Below are positions 16,860 through 28,700 of a stretch of DNA of 60,867 bases, one piece after another. Numbering within the stretch: position 1 is the stretch's first letter; each line of letters starts with the position of its first letter. Source of the stretch: DATMNI01 sp035570275 (GTDB lineage: Bacteria; Acidobacteriota; Terriglobia; Bryobacterales; Bryobacteraceae). The stretch covers positions 1 through 60,867 of the forward strand of contig DATMNI010000277.1 in NCBI GenBank assembly GCA_035570275.1, given 5' to 3'. Position numbers and translations under genes: made by a program. The notes under the pieces were generated by a model, which saw only the letters and a program-made list of their open reading frames with translations, searched no databases and was not told where the DNA came from.

Positions 16860-18557
16860 ATGGAAAAGCCCACACCAGAAGAATCTACCGGAAAATCGTC
16901 CAGCGGCGCCACCCGCCGCGAGCTGTTCCAAATCGGCAACGTGCTCGCTCTGCCAGTCTTAATGAGCGCTTTTGAGGCCGAGGCGGCGCCCGCGCCCGGT
17001 CCGCTCAAGACCGGAACTGGAATGCAGATTTACCAATCGATCGGTGTGGAACCGGTCATTAATTGCCGTGGCACGTTCACTATTATCGGCGCATCCGTCG
17101 AACTGACGGAGGTTCGGGCCGCGATGGAGGCTGCCTGCCAGTACAACGTACAACTGGACGAGTTGGCGGAGGCCGTAGGGCGGCGGCTGGCGGAGTTGAC
17201 CGGCGCCGAGTGGGGAATGGTTTCCGCCGGCTGCGCGGCGGGGCTCAAGCACGTAACCGCCGCTTGCGTGGCGGGCGGCAATCCGGAGAAGCTTATTCGG
17301 ATTCCCGACCTGACGGGTTTCGACAAGACCGAGGTCGTCATCCCCAGGAGTTCCCGAAGCGTGTATGACCACGCCATTCGCAACATCGGTGTGCGCGTCA
17401 TCATGGTGGACACAGCCGAAGAGCTCCAAAACGCGCTGAATCCGCGCACGGCGATGATCTATCTGTCTGCCGGGGGGCCATCGGCATCGGGACCGTTGGC
17501 GCTCGAGAACGTGGCAAAGATTGCCCAGCCCAGGAACATCCCAATCCTGGTGGATGCGGCGGCCGAGATCCTGACCATTCCGAACGTTCACCTGCAAAAG
17601 GGAGCCACCATCGTGGCGTATAGCGGTGGCAAGGCCATTCGCGGGCCGCAATGCGCCGGGCTTCTGCTGGGCCGCAAGGACATTCTGATGTCGGCATGGC
17701 AGGCCAGTTCGCCGCACCATGGCCCTGGCCGCGACAACAAGGTGGGCCGCGAAGAAACCATAGGCATGCTGGCGGCGGTTGAGGCGTGGAAGAAGCGCGA
17801 TCATGAAGGCGAATGGAAGACATGGCTCTCCTGGCTCGACACCATCGCAAAGCGAGTTTCTACGATCGATAGTGTGAAGACTTCCGTGCGCGAGCCCCAG
17901 GGGCTGAGCAACCGCAGCCCTGGGCTGACCATTAGCTGGGATCCGGCGAAGCTGAATATCACCGGGGAAGAAGTGTCGGAGTTGTTAGCCACAACCAAAC
18001 CAAGGATAGCGATGGGAGGCGGTGGCGGTGGCGGCGGACGTGGTGGCCGGGGGGCCGCGGCCGATACTGGTTCCACCTCCGTTTCCATCACCGCGTGGCA
18101 GATGCAGCCTGATGACGCGAAGACAGTAGCGGACCGGCTGCATGCGGTGCTTTCCCAGAAGCGCAGCCCGAAACCGGTCACCGCAACGCCCGCGCCGGGT
18201 GCCAACCTGAGCGGCCGCTGGGACGTCAACGTGGAGTTCTTCAGCAGCAAGAGCCAGCACACCTTGTACATCACGCAGGATGGCAATCGGATTCAAGGGT
18301 CGCACAAGGGAGATTTTTCGACGCGCGATCTGTTCGGCACCATCGAGGGGGATCAGATCAAGCTGCGGAGCCAGCTTAGCGCACCGGGCGATTCCGTCGG
18401 ATTCATCTTCGCCGGCACCCTTGCCGGCGATACCTTCTCGGGGCCCATCTACATGGGTGAATACCTCAACGCGAAGTTTACGGCTAAGCGGTACAGTTAT
18501 CCGGCCGGGCCAAGTGCCGCAATACGCATTCCCACGGGGCCGCCGCTGGCAAACTGA
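16860..18557 (+). CDS. SelA-like PLP-dependent exported enzyme with C-terminal beta domain
   Basis: A 565-residue protein. A twin-arginine type leader (ATRRELFQIGNVLALPVLM) predicts export. Residues 60-370 are a fold-type I PLP domain of the SelA/D-glucosaminate-6-phosphate ammonia lyase family, with cofactor lysine K258 in YSGGKAIRGPQ and VDAAAE as the aspartate site. A glycine run of eight near residue 381 interrupts the fold. The last 110 residues are a lipocalin-like beta domain (LSGRWDVNVEF). A GGGAGG ribosome site lies before the ATG. Real SelA is cytoplasmic and lacks these additions, so selenocysteine synthesis is unlikely. Substrate unknown; amino-sugar or amino-acid lyase is the best guess. 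Confidence 0.8.
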   Translation: MEKPTPEESTGKSSSGATRRELFQIGNVLALPVLMSAFEAEAAPAPGPLKTGTGMQIYQSIGVEPVINCRGTFTIIGASVELTEVRAAMEAACQYNVQLDELAEAVGRRLAELTGAEWGMVSAGCAAGLKHVTAACVAGGNPEKLIRIPDLTGFDKTEVVIPRSSRSVYDHAIRNIGVRVIMVDTAEELQNALNPRTAMIYLSAGGPSASGPLALENVAKIAQPRNIPILVDAAAEILTIPNVHLQKGATIVAYSGGKAIRGPQCAGLLLGRKDILMSAWQASSPHHGPGRDNKVGREETIGMLAAVEAWKKRDHEGEWKTWLSWLDTIAKRVSTIDSVKTSVREPQGLSNRSPGLTISWDPAKLNITGEEVSELLATTKPRIAMGGGGGGGGRGGRGAAADTGSTSVSITAWQMQPDDAKTVADRLHAVLSQKRSPKPVTATPAPGANLSGRWDVNVEFFSSKSQHTLYITQDGNRIQGSHKGDFSTRDLFGTIEGDQIKLRSQLSAPGDSVGFIFAGTLAGDTFSGPIYMGEYLNAKFTAKRYSYPAGPSAAIRIPTGPPLAN

Positions 18558-18631
18558 ATCTGCAGGCACGTAAGCGCTGACCAGATCGAGGCCGCCGATA
18601 TCCAGTCCATATGGCCGCGGCCATTACTTGC

Positions 18632-18665
18632 GATAATGCATTGGTCTGCATCGGATAATGCATTG
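18632..18665. promoter_or_regulatory. Paired 12-bp direct repeat, candidate operator
   Basis: GATAATGCATTG occurs at 18632-18643 and again at 18654-18665, spaced 22 bases start to start (two helical turns). Each copy contains the palindrome AATGCATT. It lies 38-71 bases upstream of the hydrolase start. A regulator site is inferred from spacing only. Confidence 0.35.
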
Positions 18666-18702
18666 ATTTCCGCGGTCGCTAATGATAGAATCCCGGCCAT
18701 AT

Positions 18703-20724
18703 ATGCGTAAGGCAGGACTGGGACTCTCGCTAGTGATCATAGCGCTGTCAGGCGCGTCGATCCCTGAGCAGGATTCTCGCAACACTTCAATCCCGGACAT
18801 GAACACTCATTTCCGGATGCCGGTCTTTCCCACCCGCGAGGCGTGGCTCGAAAAGGCTGCATTTCTGCGAATGCAGATTCTCTCCAGCGCAGGCTTGCTT
18901 CCAATGCCTGAGAAAACACCCTTGCACGCGGAGGTCTTCGGCAAGCTCGAGCGCGGTAGTTACACAGTCGAGAAAGTGCTGCTCGAAACTTATCCGGGCT
19001 TCTATCTGGGCGGCAATCTATATCGGCCCCTCGGCAAACCAGGGCCGTTTCCTGCAGTGGTTACTCCGCATGGTCACTGGGCGTACGGGCGTCTGGAGAA
19101 CACCAGCCAGGTCTCGGTTCCGGCTCGTTGTATCAACCTGGCGCGGCAGGGATTTGTAGTGTTTAGTTACGACATGGTCGGCTATAACGATACCGACCAG
19201 TTCCCGCACGGCGATAACGGGCCGCACCTGGGAGGCCCGCGCGAGGACTTATGGAGCATCAACACGATGGGGCTGCAATTGTGGGACAGCATTCGCGCGG
19301 TCGACTTTGTCAGCTCGCTGCCGGAAGTTGATGCCAGTCGAATCGCCGCCACCGGCGCGTCAGGCGGAGGAACACAAACTTTCCTGCTGATGGCTATCGA
19401 CGAGCGCATCAAGGCGGCGGCGCCGGTGAATATGATTTCGGCAATCATGCAGGGCGACTTCTGCGAGGAGGCGCCGAATCTTAGAGTCGGGGCGTTCAAT
19501 GTGATGTTTGGCGCGATGATGGCGCCCCGGCCGCTCTTAATGGTTTCGGCAACCGGCGACTGGACCCGCAATACGCCGAAAGAGGAGTTTCCGGCCGTGC
19601 AGGGAGTCTACAGGCTGCTGAATGCCGAACAGAATGTAGAGAGTGTTCAGATCGATCAGGGGCACAACTACAGTAAGGAGAGCCGGGAAGCCGTTTACAC
19701 TTTCTTCAATGCCAGGCTGCTCGGTGGGAAGGGGCCGGTCGCAGAGCAGCGGTATCGAGTGGAGCCGTTGCAGGACCTGCTGGCCCGATTTGGGAAGCCA
19801 CGGCCTGCCAACGCCGTGACCATGGACCGCTATGTCGCTGATCGCATCGGTGAGGCCAGGCACGGCATCGAGCAGTTGCTGCCGCGCGACCTGCCCACGC
19901 TGGAAAAGGCCCGCGCCGCGTATTTCGAGCGGCTGACATTTTCGTTATTGGCTGTGAAGCCCGCACCCAGCGAAGTAATCTCCGAAAAGAAAGAGACGCT
20001 GACCAATGGCGAATCTCTGTTCGTGGGGCGGGCGGGTAAAGGCGACCGTATTCCAGCCGTCTGGCTGGCTCCGCAGAAGGCTGACCCGCAGGCGCCGCCG
20101 ACCTTAATCGTGCATCCCGACGGCATCGAGTGGACGAAGTCCTCTTCCCGGAAACCGGGGGCACTGGTCCGGAGTATTCTGGACCGGGGCGGCGCCGTGC
20201 TGGGAATCGATGCATTTCAGATCGGCGGCGCGAAGGCGCCAAGGAAACGGGACAAGCGCGCTTTCACCGTATTCAACCAGACTGACGACGCCAACCGCGT
20301 ACAAGATATCCTCACCGCGCTGACGTATCTGCAGAGCCGGTCGGGCGCCAGGGTGGTGAATCTCGTGGGCCTCGATATGGGTGGCGTGTGGAGTGTGTTT
20401 GCACGTGCCCTGGCGGGGCCGGGGGTGAATCTGGCAGCGGACCTGGCGCAGTTCCGTGCCGACACCGATCGGGAGTATCTCGACAGGTTCTTCGTTCCGG
20501 GGTTGCGAAAAGCCGGTGACTTCCGGGCTGCCGCTGTCCTCGATACCCAAGACAGACTCTTGGTGCATAATGCAGGTCCGGAGTTTCCGGCCGAATGGAT
20601 TCAGCAAAGCGCCAAGGCGGGAGACCGGGCAGCCACTGTCCGTGCGGCGCGCGCCACCGACGAGGAACTGCTTGCCTGGCTTGGTTCGACCTGGCTTGTT
20701 CCGGGAAGCGGCCGATCACGGTGA
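18703..20724 (+). CDS. Exported alpha/beta hydrolase (acetyl xylan esterase/dipeptidyl-peptidase-like)
   Basis: A 673-residue protein. An N-terminal hydrophobic leader (GLGLSLVIIALSGAS) indicates export. Residues 95-360 form an alpha/beta-hydrolase domain: oxyanion segment VVTPHGHW, nucleophile elbow GASGGG with S220, and a final IDQGHNY histidine. The fold resembles acetyl xylan esterases and S9/S15 peptidase-like hydrolases. The C-terminal 300 residues contain a second degenerate hydrolase-like core (NLVGLDMGG). It precedes the DUF6807 gene by 67 bases on the same strand. It likely removes esters from plant-derived or microbial polysaccharide; substrate is not proven. Confidence 0.8.
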   Translation: MRKAGLGLSLVIIALSGASIPEQDSRNTSIPDMNTHFRMPVFPTREAWLEKAAFLRMQILSSAGLLPMPEKTPLHAEVFGKLERGSYTVEKVLLETYPGFYLGGNLYRPLGKPGPFPAVVTPHGHWAYGRLENTSQVSVPARCINLARQGFVVFSYDMVGYNDTDQFPHGDNGPHLGGPREDLWSINTMGLQLWDSIRAVDFVSSLPEVDASRIAATGASGGGTQTFLLMAIDERIKAAAPVNMISAIMQGDFCEEAPNLRVGAFNVMFGAMMAPRPLLMVSATGDWTRNTPKEEFPAVQGVYRLLNAEQNVESVQIDQGHNYSKESREAVYTFFNARLLGGKGPVAEQRYRVEPLQDLLARFGKPRPANAVTMDRYVADRIGEARHGIEQLLPRDLPTLEKARAAYFERLTFSLLAVKPAPSEVISEKKETLTNGESLFVGRAGKGDRIPAVWLAPQKADPQAPPTLIVHPDGIEWTKSSSRKPGALVRSILDRGGAVLGIDAFQIGGAKAPRKRDKRAFTVFNQTDDANRVQDILTALTYLQSRSGARVVNLVGLDMGGVWSVFARALAGPGVNLAADLAQFRADTDREYLDRFFVPGLRKAGDFRAAAVLDTQDRLLVHNAGPEFPAEWIQQSAKAGDRAATVRAARATDEELLAWLGSTWLVPGSGRSR

Positions 20725-20791
20725 GACTGGAGACCCGCATCGACGAGCAACCGCTGCCCACCTTCGACTCCGGGATATAATAACAACCGCC

Positions 20792-21766
20792 ATGCCATCC
20801 TGTGCTCGATCAGTCGTGTTTTCGTTGCTGTTGATTCTCCAGGTGAATGGGCAAGTGAAAATTGCCCGCGATGGAGATCGCATCACGGTGGATGTCCAGG
20901 GCAAGCCGTTCACGGCGCTCTACATTACCGGCGCTGAAACGACCAAGCCGTACTTCCACCCGGTGCGGGCAGCTTCGGGAACGATTGTGACCCGGCGCTA
21001 TCCCATGGAATCGATAGCGGGCGAACTGACCAATGAGAAGCATCAACGGGGGCTCTGGTTCAGCCATGGAGATGTCAACGGCTTGGACTTCTGGGACAAC
21101 GAGGCGAGTTACACGACATCCAACCGCGGTTTCATTGTTCTGGATAAGGTAATTGGGCTGAGCAACGGCGACAAGACTGGATCGATCGAAGCCCGTTTCA
21201 AGTGGGTGGACCCGAAGCAGAAGGCGCTGATCGAGGAGACCCGCAAAATGGTCTTTTATTCCGACCCTGCGCTGCGGATCATGGACTTCGATATCACGCT
21301 GCGGGCCATCGAGAAGGTGACTTTTGGCGATACGAAAGAGGGTACCTTCGGGATGCGGCTGGCGGCGGGTCTGGAAGCGCCCACGCCGAAAGCGCCTGCG
21401 CAGCCCAAGCGAACCGGCAGGATGGTGAACGCAAATGGGCAGGAGGGCGAGCCGGACTGTTGGGGAAAACGCGCCAATTGGGTGGACATGTTTGGCGAAG
21501 TGGAGGGCGAAAAGCTGGGAATCGCTATCTTCGACTACCCCACGAATCCGGGCCATCCCACTTATTGGCACGTACGCGGCTACGGGCTTTTTGCGGCCAA
21601 CATTTTTGGCGTGAGCGCGTTCGAGCGCAATCCGGCGCTGAACGGCTCCCGCACGCTGGAACCCGGCCAGACATTGAGTTTCCGGTACCGGGTTGTGGTG
21701 CACGGCGGCGACTATCAGACAGCGAAAATCGCCGCGCTTTATGAAGCGTACGCGAAGATGAAGTAG
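20792..21766 (+). CDS. DUF6807 (PmoA-family) secreted protein
   Basis: A 324-residue protein with a short signal peptide (VVFSLLLILQVNG). The body matches the DUF6807/PmoA-like family often found with sugar-degradation and Gfo/Idh genes in Acidobacteria, Planctomycetes and Verrucomicrobia: HQRGLWFSHGDVNGLDFW and a C-terminal NPGHPTYWHVRGYGLFAANIFG stretch rich in histidine, aspartate and aromatics. It has no relation to particulate methane monooxygenase beyond an old name. The biochemical role of the family is unknown; polysaccharide metabolism is inferred from neighbours such as the hydrolase upstream and the oxidoreductase downstream. Confidence 0.8.
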   Translation: MPSCARSVVFSLLLILQVNGQVKIARDGDRITVDVQGKPFTALYITGAETTKPYFHPVRAASGTIVTRRYPMESIAGELTNEKHQRGLWFSHGDVNGLDFWDNEASYTTSNRGFIVLDKVIGLSNGDKTGSIEARFKWVDPKQKALIEETRKMVFYSDPALRIMDFDITLRAIEKVTFGDTKEGTFGMRLAAGLEAPTPKAPAQPKRTGRMVNANGQEGEPDCWGKRANWVDMFGEVEGEKLGIAIFDYPTNPGHPTYWHVRGYGLFAANIFGVSAFERNPALNGSRTLEPGQTLSFRYRVVVHGGDYQTAKIAALYEAYAKMK

Positions 21767-21770
21767 CGAT

Positions 21771-21847
21771 ACCGCTTGCTGACGCGCGCGGCTCCGATCA
21801 GAGCCGTGACGGAGCTCCGATCGGAGCCGTGACCGTGAGGGAGCGGT
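21771..21847. repeat. Dispersed palindromic repeat family 1, copy 1
   Basis: Outer arms ACCGCTTGCTGACG and the reverse complement of CGTGAGGGAGCGGT enclose two inverted GGCTCCGATC/GATCGGAGCC blocks. It lies between convergent genes and can fold into a long hairpin on either strand, so it may also end both transcripts. Related copies sit at 34317 and 59769. Confidence 0.75.
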
Positions 21848-21853
21848 GGTCAG

Positions 21854-23152
<1,299 letters not shown>

Positions 23153-23220
23153 TTCGCCTCCTCGCGGCCGGAATGCCGCAATAGATCCACTATACGCCTC
23201 CGCACAGCCGTCAGGTTCTA

Positions 23221-24603
23221 TTAGCGTTCGGGCGTGGTTGCGGCTGGTTTCAAGTGCTGCATGCGATCCAGCGTCTGGCGCGCCAGATCGGTTTCGCCGA
23301 GTTTACGATAAGTCAGGCCAAGCTGGTAATACGGGCCGGGGTCCATGGGGCCGAGCGCGATCGCGCGCCGCAGAGCGGTCACCGCCTCCTGGTAGCGGTT
23401 CATGGCGAAAAAAACCTTGCCGCGAATGTAAGAAATGTCGGCGTCGTTGGGCGTACGGGTTTCGGCTTGCGCGAGCTCGGCCAGAACGGCGGCGTAATCC
23501 ACCGGGTTCATCGTCAACATGGCTCGCGCCGTGAGGACGCGCACCATCGGATAATCTGGATGAATGTGCGACAGCCTGCGGAGCGTTTGCGTCTCGAGTT
23601 CCGGGCGGCCCGTGTCGCGGTAAGCTTCGGCCAGGCGCACATAGGCTTCCGCGGTGTCGGGCGCCTCACGGATGAGCTGATTCAGGACGTCGATGCCGGC
23701 CTGGTATTGCGCGGCCCAGACCAGATTGTTGCCCAGCGGAAGAAGGAAATTTGACGAACCGGATTTGGGTGAAACAGGGATCTGCGATCTGCCTTGCTGC
23801 AATACCTCCACCGCCTCCTGAAACTTCTGCCCCTTCTCGTACAGAAAGGCGAGCGCCAGATACGAATTTTCCTGCGAAGGCGCAAGTTGAATGGCAAGCT
23901 TCAAATGTCTGACTGCTTCCTCGCGCTGGCCCATGCTTTCGTAGCTGAGCCCGGCCACCCCGGCAGCCGACGCCTTCACGGAGTCCGCAGCGTCCGCCTG
24001 TTCCTCGATATTTGTGGCATTCCGGATCGCATCGCCATATGCTCCGACGGTGTTTTCGAGCGCAGCCAGCGCGACCGCGGAGCCGGTATCGGTGGACCCG
24101 GTCTGCTCAAATCGCAGCGACTCAGCCAGCGCGAGATCGAGGAGTTGGTTTTCCGCCAGGAAGCGGGCCAGGCCGGAATGGAGGTCGGCATCTCCGGGGA
24201 AGCGCTCCGCCGCCGTGCGCAGAACTGTTTTCACCTGGTCGATATCTTTCATGGCGACGTTGACCCGCACCAGCATCGCCAATGGCATTCTGTTGTCCGG
24301 CAGCAGTGCGTAGGCCGTTTCCAGGGCCTTCCGTGCGGGTGGGAAGTTGCTCGCGGCGGCTTCGGCGAGTCCCAGACCGTAGAACGCGCGAGCGCTCTTC
24401 GGGACCAGGCAAGCCGCTTCACGATATTGCCGGGCAGCCGGCCCGTATTGGCCGCTGTCGAAGGCGGCCTGTGCCGCCCGGTCCAGTTCCTGAAACCTGG
24501 CGAGTGTCTCCTTCTCACCCAGATGCGATGGCACGCAATCGGCGGCGCGCAGGCCGCAGCTCAACAACAGGATTGCCGGCAGAGATTTCATCGTGCCCGT
24601 CAT
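23221..24603 (-). CDS. Periplasmic TPR-repeat protein
   Basis: A 460-residue protein with a signal peptide (SLPAILLLSCGLRAAD) and about ten tetratricopeptide repeats from residue 35 to the end (for example AFYGLGLAEAAASNFPPARKA and PYYQLGLTYRKLGETDLAR). Such proteins act as protein-binding scaffolds. The ATG at 24603 overlaps the stop of the sulfite-oxidase-like gene as ATGA, so it is translationally coupled, and the three genes from the TonB receptor onward form one operon. An alternative start four codons later gives the same protein after leader cleavage. No catalytic domain is seen. Confidence 0.82.
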   Translation of the reverse strand: MTGTMKSLPAILLLSCGLRAADCVPSHLGEKETLARFQELDRAAQAAFDSGQYGPAARQYREAACLVPKSARAFYGLGLAEAAASNFPPARKALETAYALLPDNRMPLAMLVRVNVAMKDIDQVKTVLRTAAERFPGDADLHSGLARFLAENQLLDLALAESLRFEQTGSTDTGSAVALAALENTVGAYGDAIRNATNIEEQADAADSVKASAAGVAGLSYESMGQREEAVRHLKLAIQLAPSQENSYLALAFLYEKGQKFQEAVEVLQQGRSQIPVSPKSGSSNFLLPLGNNLVWAAQYQAGIDVLNQLIREAPDTAEAYVRLAEAYRDTGRPELETQTLRRLSHIHPDYPMVRVLTARAMLTMNPVDYAAVLAELAQAETRTPNDADISYIRGKVFFAMNRYQEAVTALRRAIALGPMDPGPYYQLGLTYRKLGETDLARQTLDRMQHLKPAATTPER

Positions 24604-25679
24604 CGCACTGCGCACTTCACCGGCGCGCAAAAGCTCAGTTCGTAGCCATCTTTGCGCAGGGCGTCCCGTTTGATTGGTTGCTGGCGCCCGGCATCATCCA
24701 CGGCCCGGCTCATCAGCACATGGTCTCCCGCTGTCGCGTTCCAGAAGTAATTCCATCGCACCCAACTGAAGGCTTTCGCCCGGAATTCGAGCTTGGCCGG
24801 AGCCCAGGTATTGCCTCCATCGGTGCTGATTTCGACGCCGCGAACCAGCCCCGCGCCCGTCCAGGCGAAGCCGCGAATCACATGCCTGGCGGTGGGAAGC
24901 TTCATATCGTTGGCGGGCCATGCAATGGCGGATTTCACCAGGATCTCAGAGAGACGCGTGACTTTCCGGCTGCCCGGCGAGACTTCCAGAATCCTGTTAT
25001 AGACCTTGTTCATGCCGCTCTGTTGAAAGCCCGGCGGCTCATCCTCCTGGCCCAGAACAATAATTCTCTGCAGCCACTTTACCGAGTCCATGGCATACCA
25101 TCCGGGGAACAGGGCGCGCGCCGGAAAGCCGTTTTTTCGCGGCAGGAAGCGGTCGTTCAGTTTGAACGCAACCATGCTTTCCGGGCGCATGCACTTCTCC
25201 ATCGGCACCATCTGGCAGTACGGCAGGTTAGGGGAATCCGGCATCAGCCTCCCGGAATCGGCGCCTTCCAGCACCACGCTGCGGGCTTCGGAGGCGACGC
25301 CCGCTTCGTGCAGCAGATGAGCCAGTGGAACGCCTTCCCAGACCGCATTGCTGGCCGCCGAACCGCCGGCGGCATTGCCGGCGCATTCCAACACCGCTTC
25401 CAGTTTTGTCGTGGGCCGCTCGATGATGTCCGCCAGAGTCAGGTCCAACGGGTGCGTAACACGGCCCTCAACCTTGAGTTTCCAGGAACCGAGCGAAAGC
25501 TCAGGCTCGCTGAAATGGTCGCGCACAAAGAAGCGGTCCGGCGGAGTGATCGCGCCCTGAATGCTCTCCAGCGGATAGGAAAGGTTTTGCGGCGCCGATT
25601 TTTGCGGCTCTGGCGACTCGGGCGCCTGCCCTTGCAACGAACAGGCGCTCGGAAGTAAAACGAATTCCCTGCGGGTCAT
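24600..25679 (-). CDS. Sulfite-oxidase-family molybdopterin oxidoreductase
   Basis: A 359-residue protein with a twin-arginine start (MTRREFVLL) for export with folded cofactor. The molybdenum-ligand cysteine is C99 in LEAVLECAGNAAGG, and RFFVRDHFS (around residue 50) plus GFPARALFPGWYAMDSVKW are conserved cofactor-binding segments of the SorA/sulfite oxidase family. The C-terminal 100 residues form the Mo-co dimerisation domain (VEISTDGGNTW). It has no heme domain of its own. It follows the TonB-receptor gene by 34 bases, so it may act on a compound imported by that receptor. Sulfite is only one possible substrate. Confidence 0.85.
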   Translation of the reverse strand: MTRREFVLLPSACSLQGQAPESPEPQKSAPQNLSYPLESIQGAITPPDRFFVRDHFSEPELSLGSWKLKVEGRVTHPLDLTLADIIERPTTKLEAVLECAGNAAGGSAASNAVWEGVPLAHLLHEAGVASEARSVVLEGADSGRLMPDSPNLPYCQMVPMEKCMRPESMVAFKLNDRFLPRKNGFPARALFPGWYAMDSVKWLQRIIVLGQEDEPPGFQQSGMNKVYNRILEVSPGSRKVTRLSEILVKSAIAWPANDMKLPTARHVIRGFAWTGAGLVRGVEISTDGGNTWAPAKLEFRAKAFSWVRWNYFWNATAGDHVLMSRAVDDAGRQQPIKRDALRKDGYELSFCAPVKCAVR

Positions 25680-25713
25680 AGGCTGGCCGGCGACGCCCGG
25701 TGCGGCCGCCGCG

Positions 25714-28700
25714 TCAAAAGATCATTTTTAAAGCCATCTGCACAATGCGCGGCGAGCGGGCGCCGGTTATGCGGCCGAAATTGCTGTCGATCACTCCGGT
25801 ATCGGGATTGTTCAACTGCGTATGGTTCAGGCCATTGAAGAATTCGGCGCGGTACTGCAATCTCCACCGCTCACGAATCGTAAACACCTTGTGCGCCGAG
25901 AAATCGATGTTGAAAGTGCCGGGACCGGTGAGGACGTTCCGGCCGGCATTGCCGAACGTCCCGAGGCGCGCCGAAGTGAACGACGAGGTATTGAACCATT
26001 GCGCGATACGCGTCGCCAGCGGGCCGCTGGTGTAACTGCGCGGCCCGATTTCATCTGCCAAATCATTGCCGACCGCGCTCAGGGACCGATCGTCATTGGA
26101 CGTGATATTCAACGGGAATCCGCTCTGCCAGTTCCAGATGCCCGAGGTCTCCCAACCTCCCAAAAGCGCCTTCATCACGCCTTCTTTGGGTGAGGGCAAC
26201 TGCCAGAGGTAGTTGAGCACGAAGCGCTGCGGCACATTGAAATCCGACACGGCACGATAGGCGCCCACATTGTATGGATTGATCACATTGACACCGCAGA
26301 GATCGGTCAGATAGGAGACCTGATCGATGCTCTTGGCATACGTATAATTGGCGCTCACGGTGAAACCGTGATCGAAGCGCTTCTCCAGCGAAACCTGCAA
26401 GGCGTTGTAGATGGAGTTGCCGCCCGAGACATCTTCCACCACTTCCTGGAAATTCTGATCGGGACGGCGCTGGCTCTCGTTGCCCGCGGTGGCGCCGGCC
26501 GTGGGAAATGGCGCGTTCACGTCGCTGTTATAGCCCAGGTGCGTACCCTTGGAACCGACATATCCGGCACGAATCAGCAGGTTGTTGCGTAACTGGTGCT
26601 CCACGGTGAAGTTCCAGCTCATGGTTCGCCCGGGTTTCCAATCCGGCGTGTACGACACGGCCAGGCTGGGCGGCAGAATAAACTGGACATTGGACGGCGG
26701 CACGAACGGCGCATACTGGGCCGGAAACGGGTTGGGATAGGCCTTGTACGGGTTGTCGAACGGAACGTTGAGGATCTGCACCTGTGGGCTCCAGGGTGCG
26801 CTGTCCACCATGTTGTTGTACGCCTCGACAAACGGCGGCTGATAGAAAACTCCGAATCCCGAGCGAATCGTGGTCTTTCCTTGTCCGCCGACGTTGTATG
26901 CCAGGCCCACGCGGGGAGCAAACTGCCAATACGAGGGATCGCTCCCGCCCGAAGGGCAGCCTGGATCGCCTTCATACAGGTAACCCAGTGGCGCGTTCGT
27001 GAACTTCTTCGAGGTCTGTCCCGGACGGTAGCACTCGGTCCGGCCCTGCGTGTCGCCGTAGGGGTGGAACGGATCCCAGCGCAGCCCGAGATTCAGCACC
27101 AGTCTGGAGCTGACTCGATAGTTGTCCTGGAGAAACATGCTGCCAAGGGTGCCGCGCCTGGCTGCGAATTCACCTCCGCCCTGAATGAAGCGATCCACGG
27201 TGCCCAGCATGAAATCGGACCGCGGATCGCCGCTGTAGCTCGACCCGCGGAAGCGGAAGTTGCCGTTCTGGCGAAAAGTATTGATCAGGTCCACCTGCAT
27301 CTTCATGAAGTCGCCGCCGACTGAGATTTCGTGTTGCCCCTTGATCCAGTGCAGGCTGTCGGTGAAATGGTAATTCTGCCGATTGAAATGCCCTGGATGC
27401 CCGGTGCCGATGCTGAAGTATCCGGTTACGGTGAGCGCCATTTCGGGCGGCGTGGAGGCTGCGATGGGAATACCCAGGCTGGGGAAACTAAAAGGTGCGC
27501 CGCTCACAATCGTGCCGTTGATGCGGTTGAAGGAAAAGATGGCGCTGTTCAATAAGTTGGGACGGAAATTGTACGTATCGCTGACCGAAACGCTCTGGTC
27601 GCGGTCGCTGTAGCCATTCCTCGCCGCGATCAGGTTCGTGCTGCCGACCGTTGGATCGTGCGTGTAGGCGGAGTAAAGATAGCGGCCGTAGATGCGCTGC
27701 CGGTTCAGGTTGTAGTCCACCCGCCCCATGGTCTGCTGTTCGGCATCGCGCTGCGGAAGGTCATACGTGATTAGCGAGTCGGACCGGGCCGATGTGGGGA
27801 TGAACTGCAGCAACTTCGCGGCCACAGGGTCAATCCGGCTGGCCGGAATGATGTTGCCGGGGATGGGCACGCCGGTGACCGGATCGATCAGTTGCTTCAA
27901 TCCGGAAAAATTGCCGGCACGCTGCGCATCGGTCAAAACCGTCGCGGTGTTGGCCAGCGCTACATTGCGTAAAACCGTACCCTGATAGGTGCCGAAGAAG
28001 AAGAGCCGGTCTTTCTTGATGGGCCCGCCCAGGCTGCCGCCGAACTGGTTGCGCTTGAGCAGATCATGGCTGGCAGCGAAGAAATTGCGCGCATTCAAGT
28101 CGCCGTTGCGCAAGAACTCGAACGCGCTGCCGTGCAACTGGTTGGTGCCGGACTTGGTAACCACGTTCACGATCGCGCCGGCGCCGCGGCCGTACTCGGC
28201 GCTGTAGCTGTTGGTCTGCACACTGAACTCTTCCACCGCATCGGGATTCGGAAACGGATTGTTGACGTTCGTGTAATGGTCCTGATTGCTGCCGCCGTCC
28301 AGGTTATAGTTGATGTCGTCGGCGCGCGCGCCATTGGAAGAAATGGATTGGGCGCCCGGATAGGTAGCGGTCTGCTGCGTATCGCCGCTGCCGCGGGCGT
28401 TACCGGCCGTCAGGTCCGAAGTTCCGGGAGCCAGCAGAACCAGGGAGGCGGCATTGCGGCCGTTCAGAGGCAGCTCAATAATACTCTGCTGCGTCACTAC
28501 CTTGCTCAACGTGCCGGTACGCGTCTCCACCAGATCGGCATTGGCTTGCACCGAGACGGTCTCCGTGGTCAAGCCGAGCTCGAGCTTGACAGGAACCGTT
28601 GACGCCTGGTCGGCCTGTACCTGAATTCCTTTTTGCTCGGACCGCCGGAAACCGTGCGCTTCAATGGAAACCGTGTAAAGACCTACGGGCAGCAATGGGA

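Noticed and set aside
16860..18557. Selenocysteine synthase SelA
   Set aside because: Tat-type leader, extra beta domain, glycine insert, and no selB or tRNA-Sec nearby.
20792..21766. Particulate methane monooxygenase subunit
   Set aside because: The PmoA name of this family is misleading; there are no membrane helices or copper motifs of pMMO.
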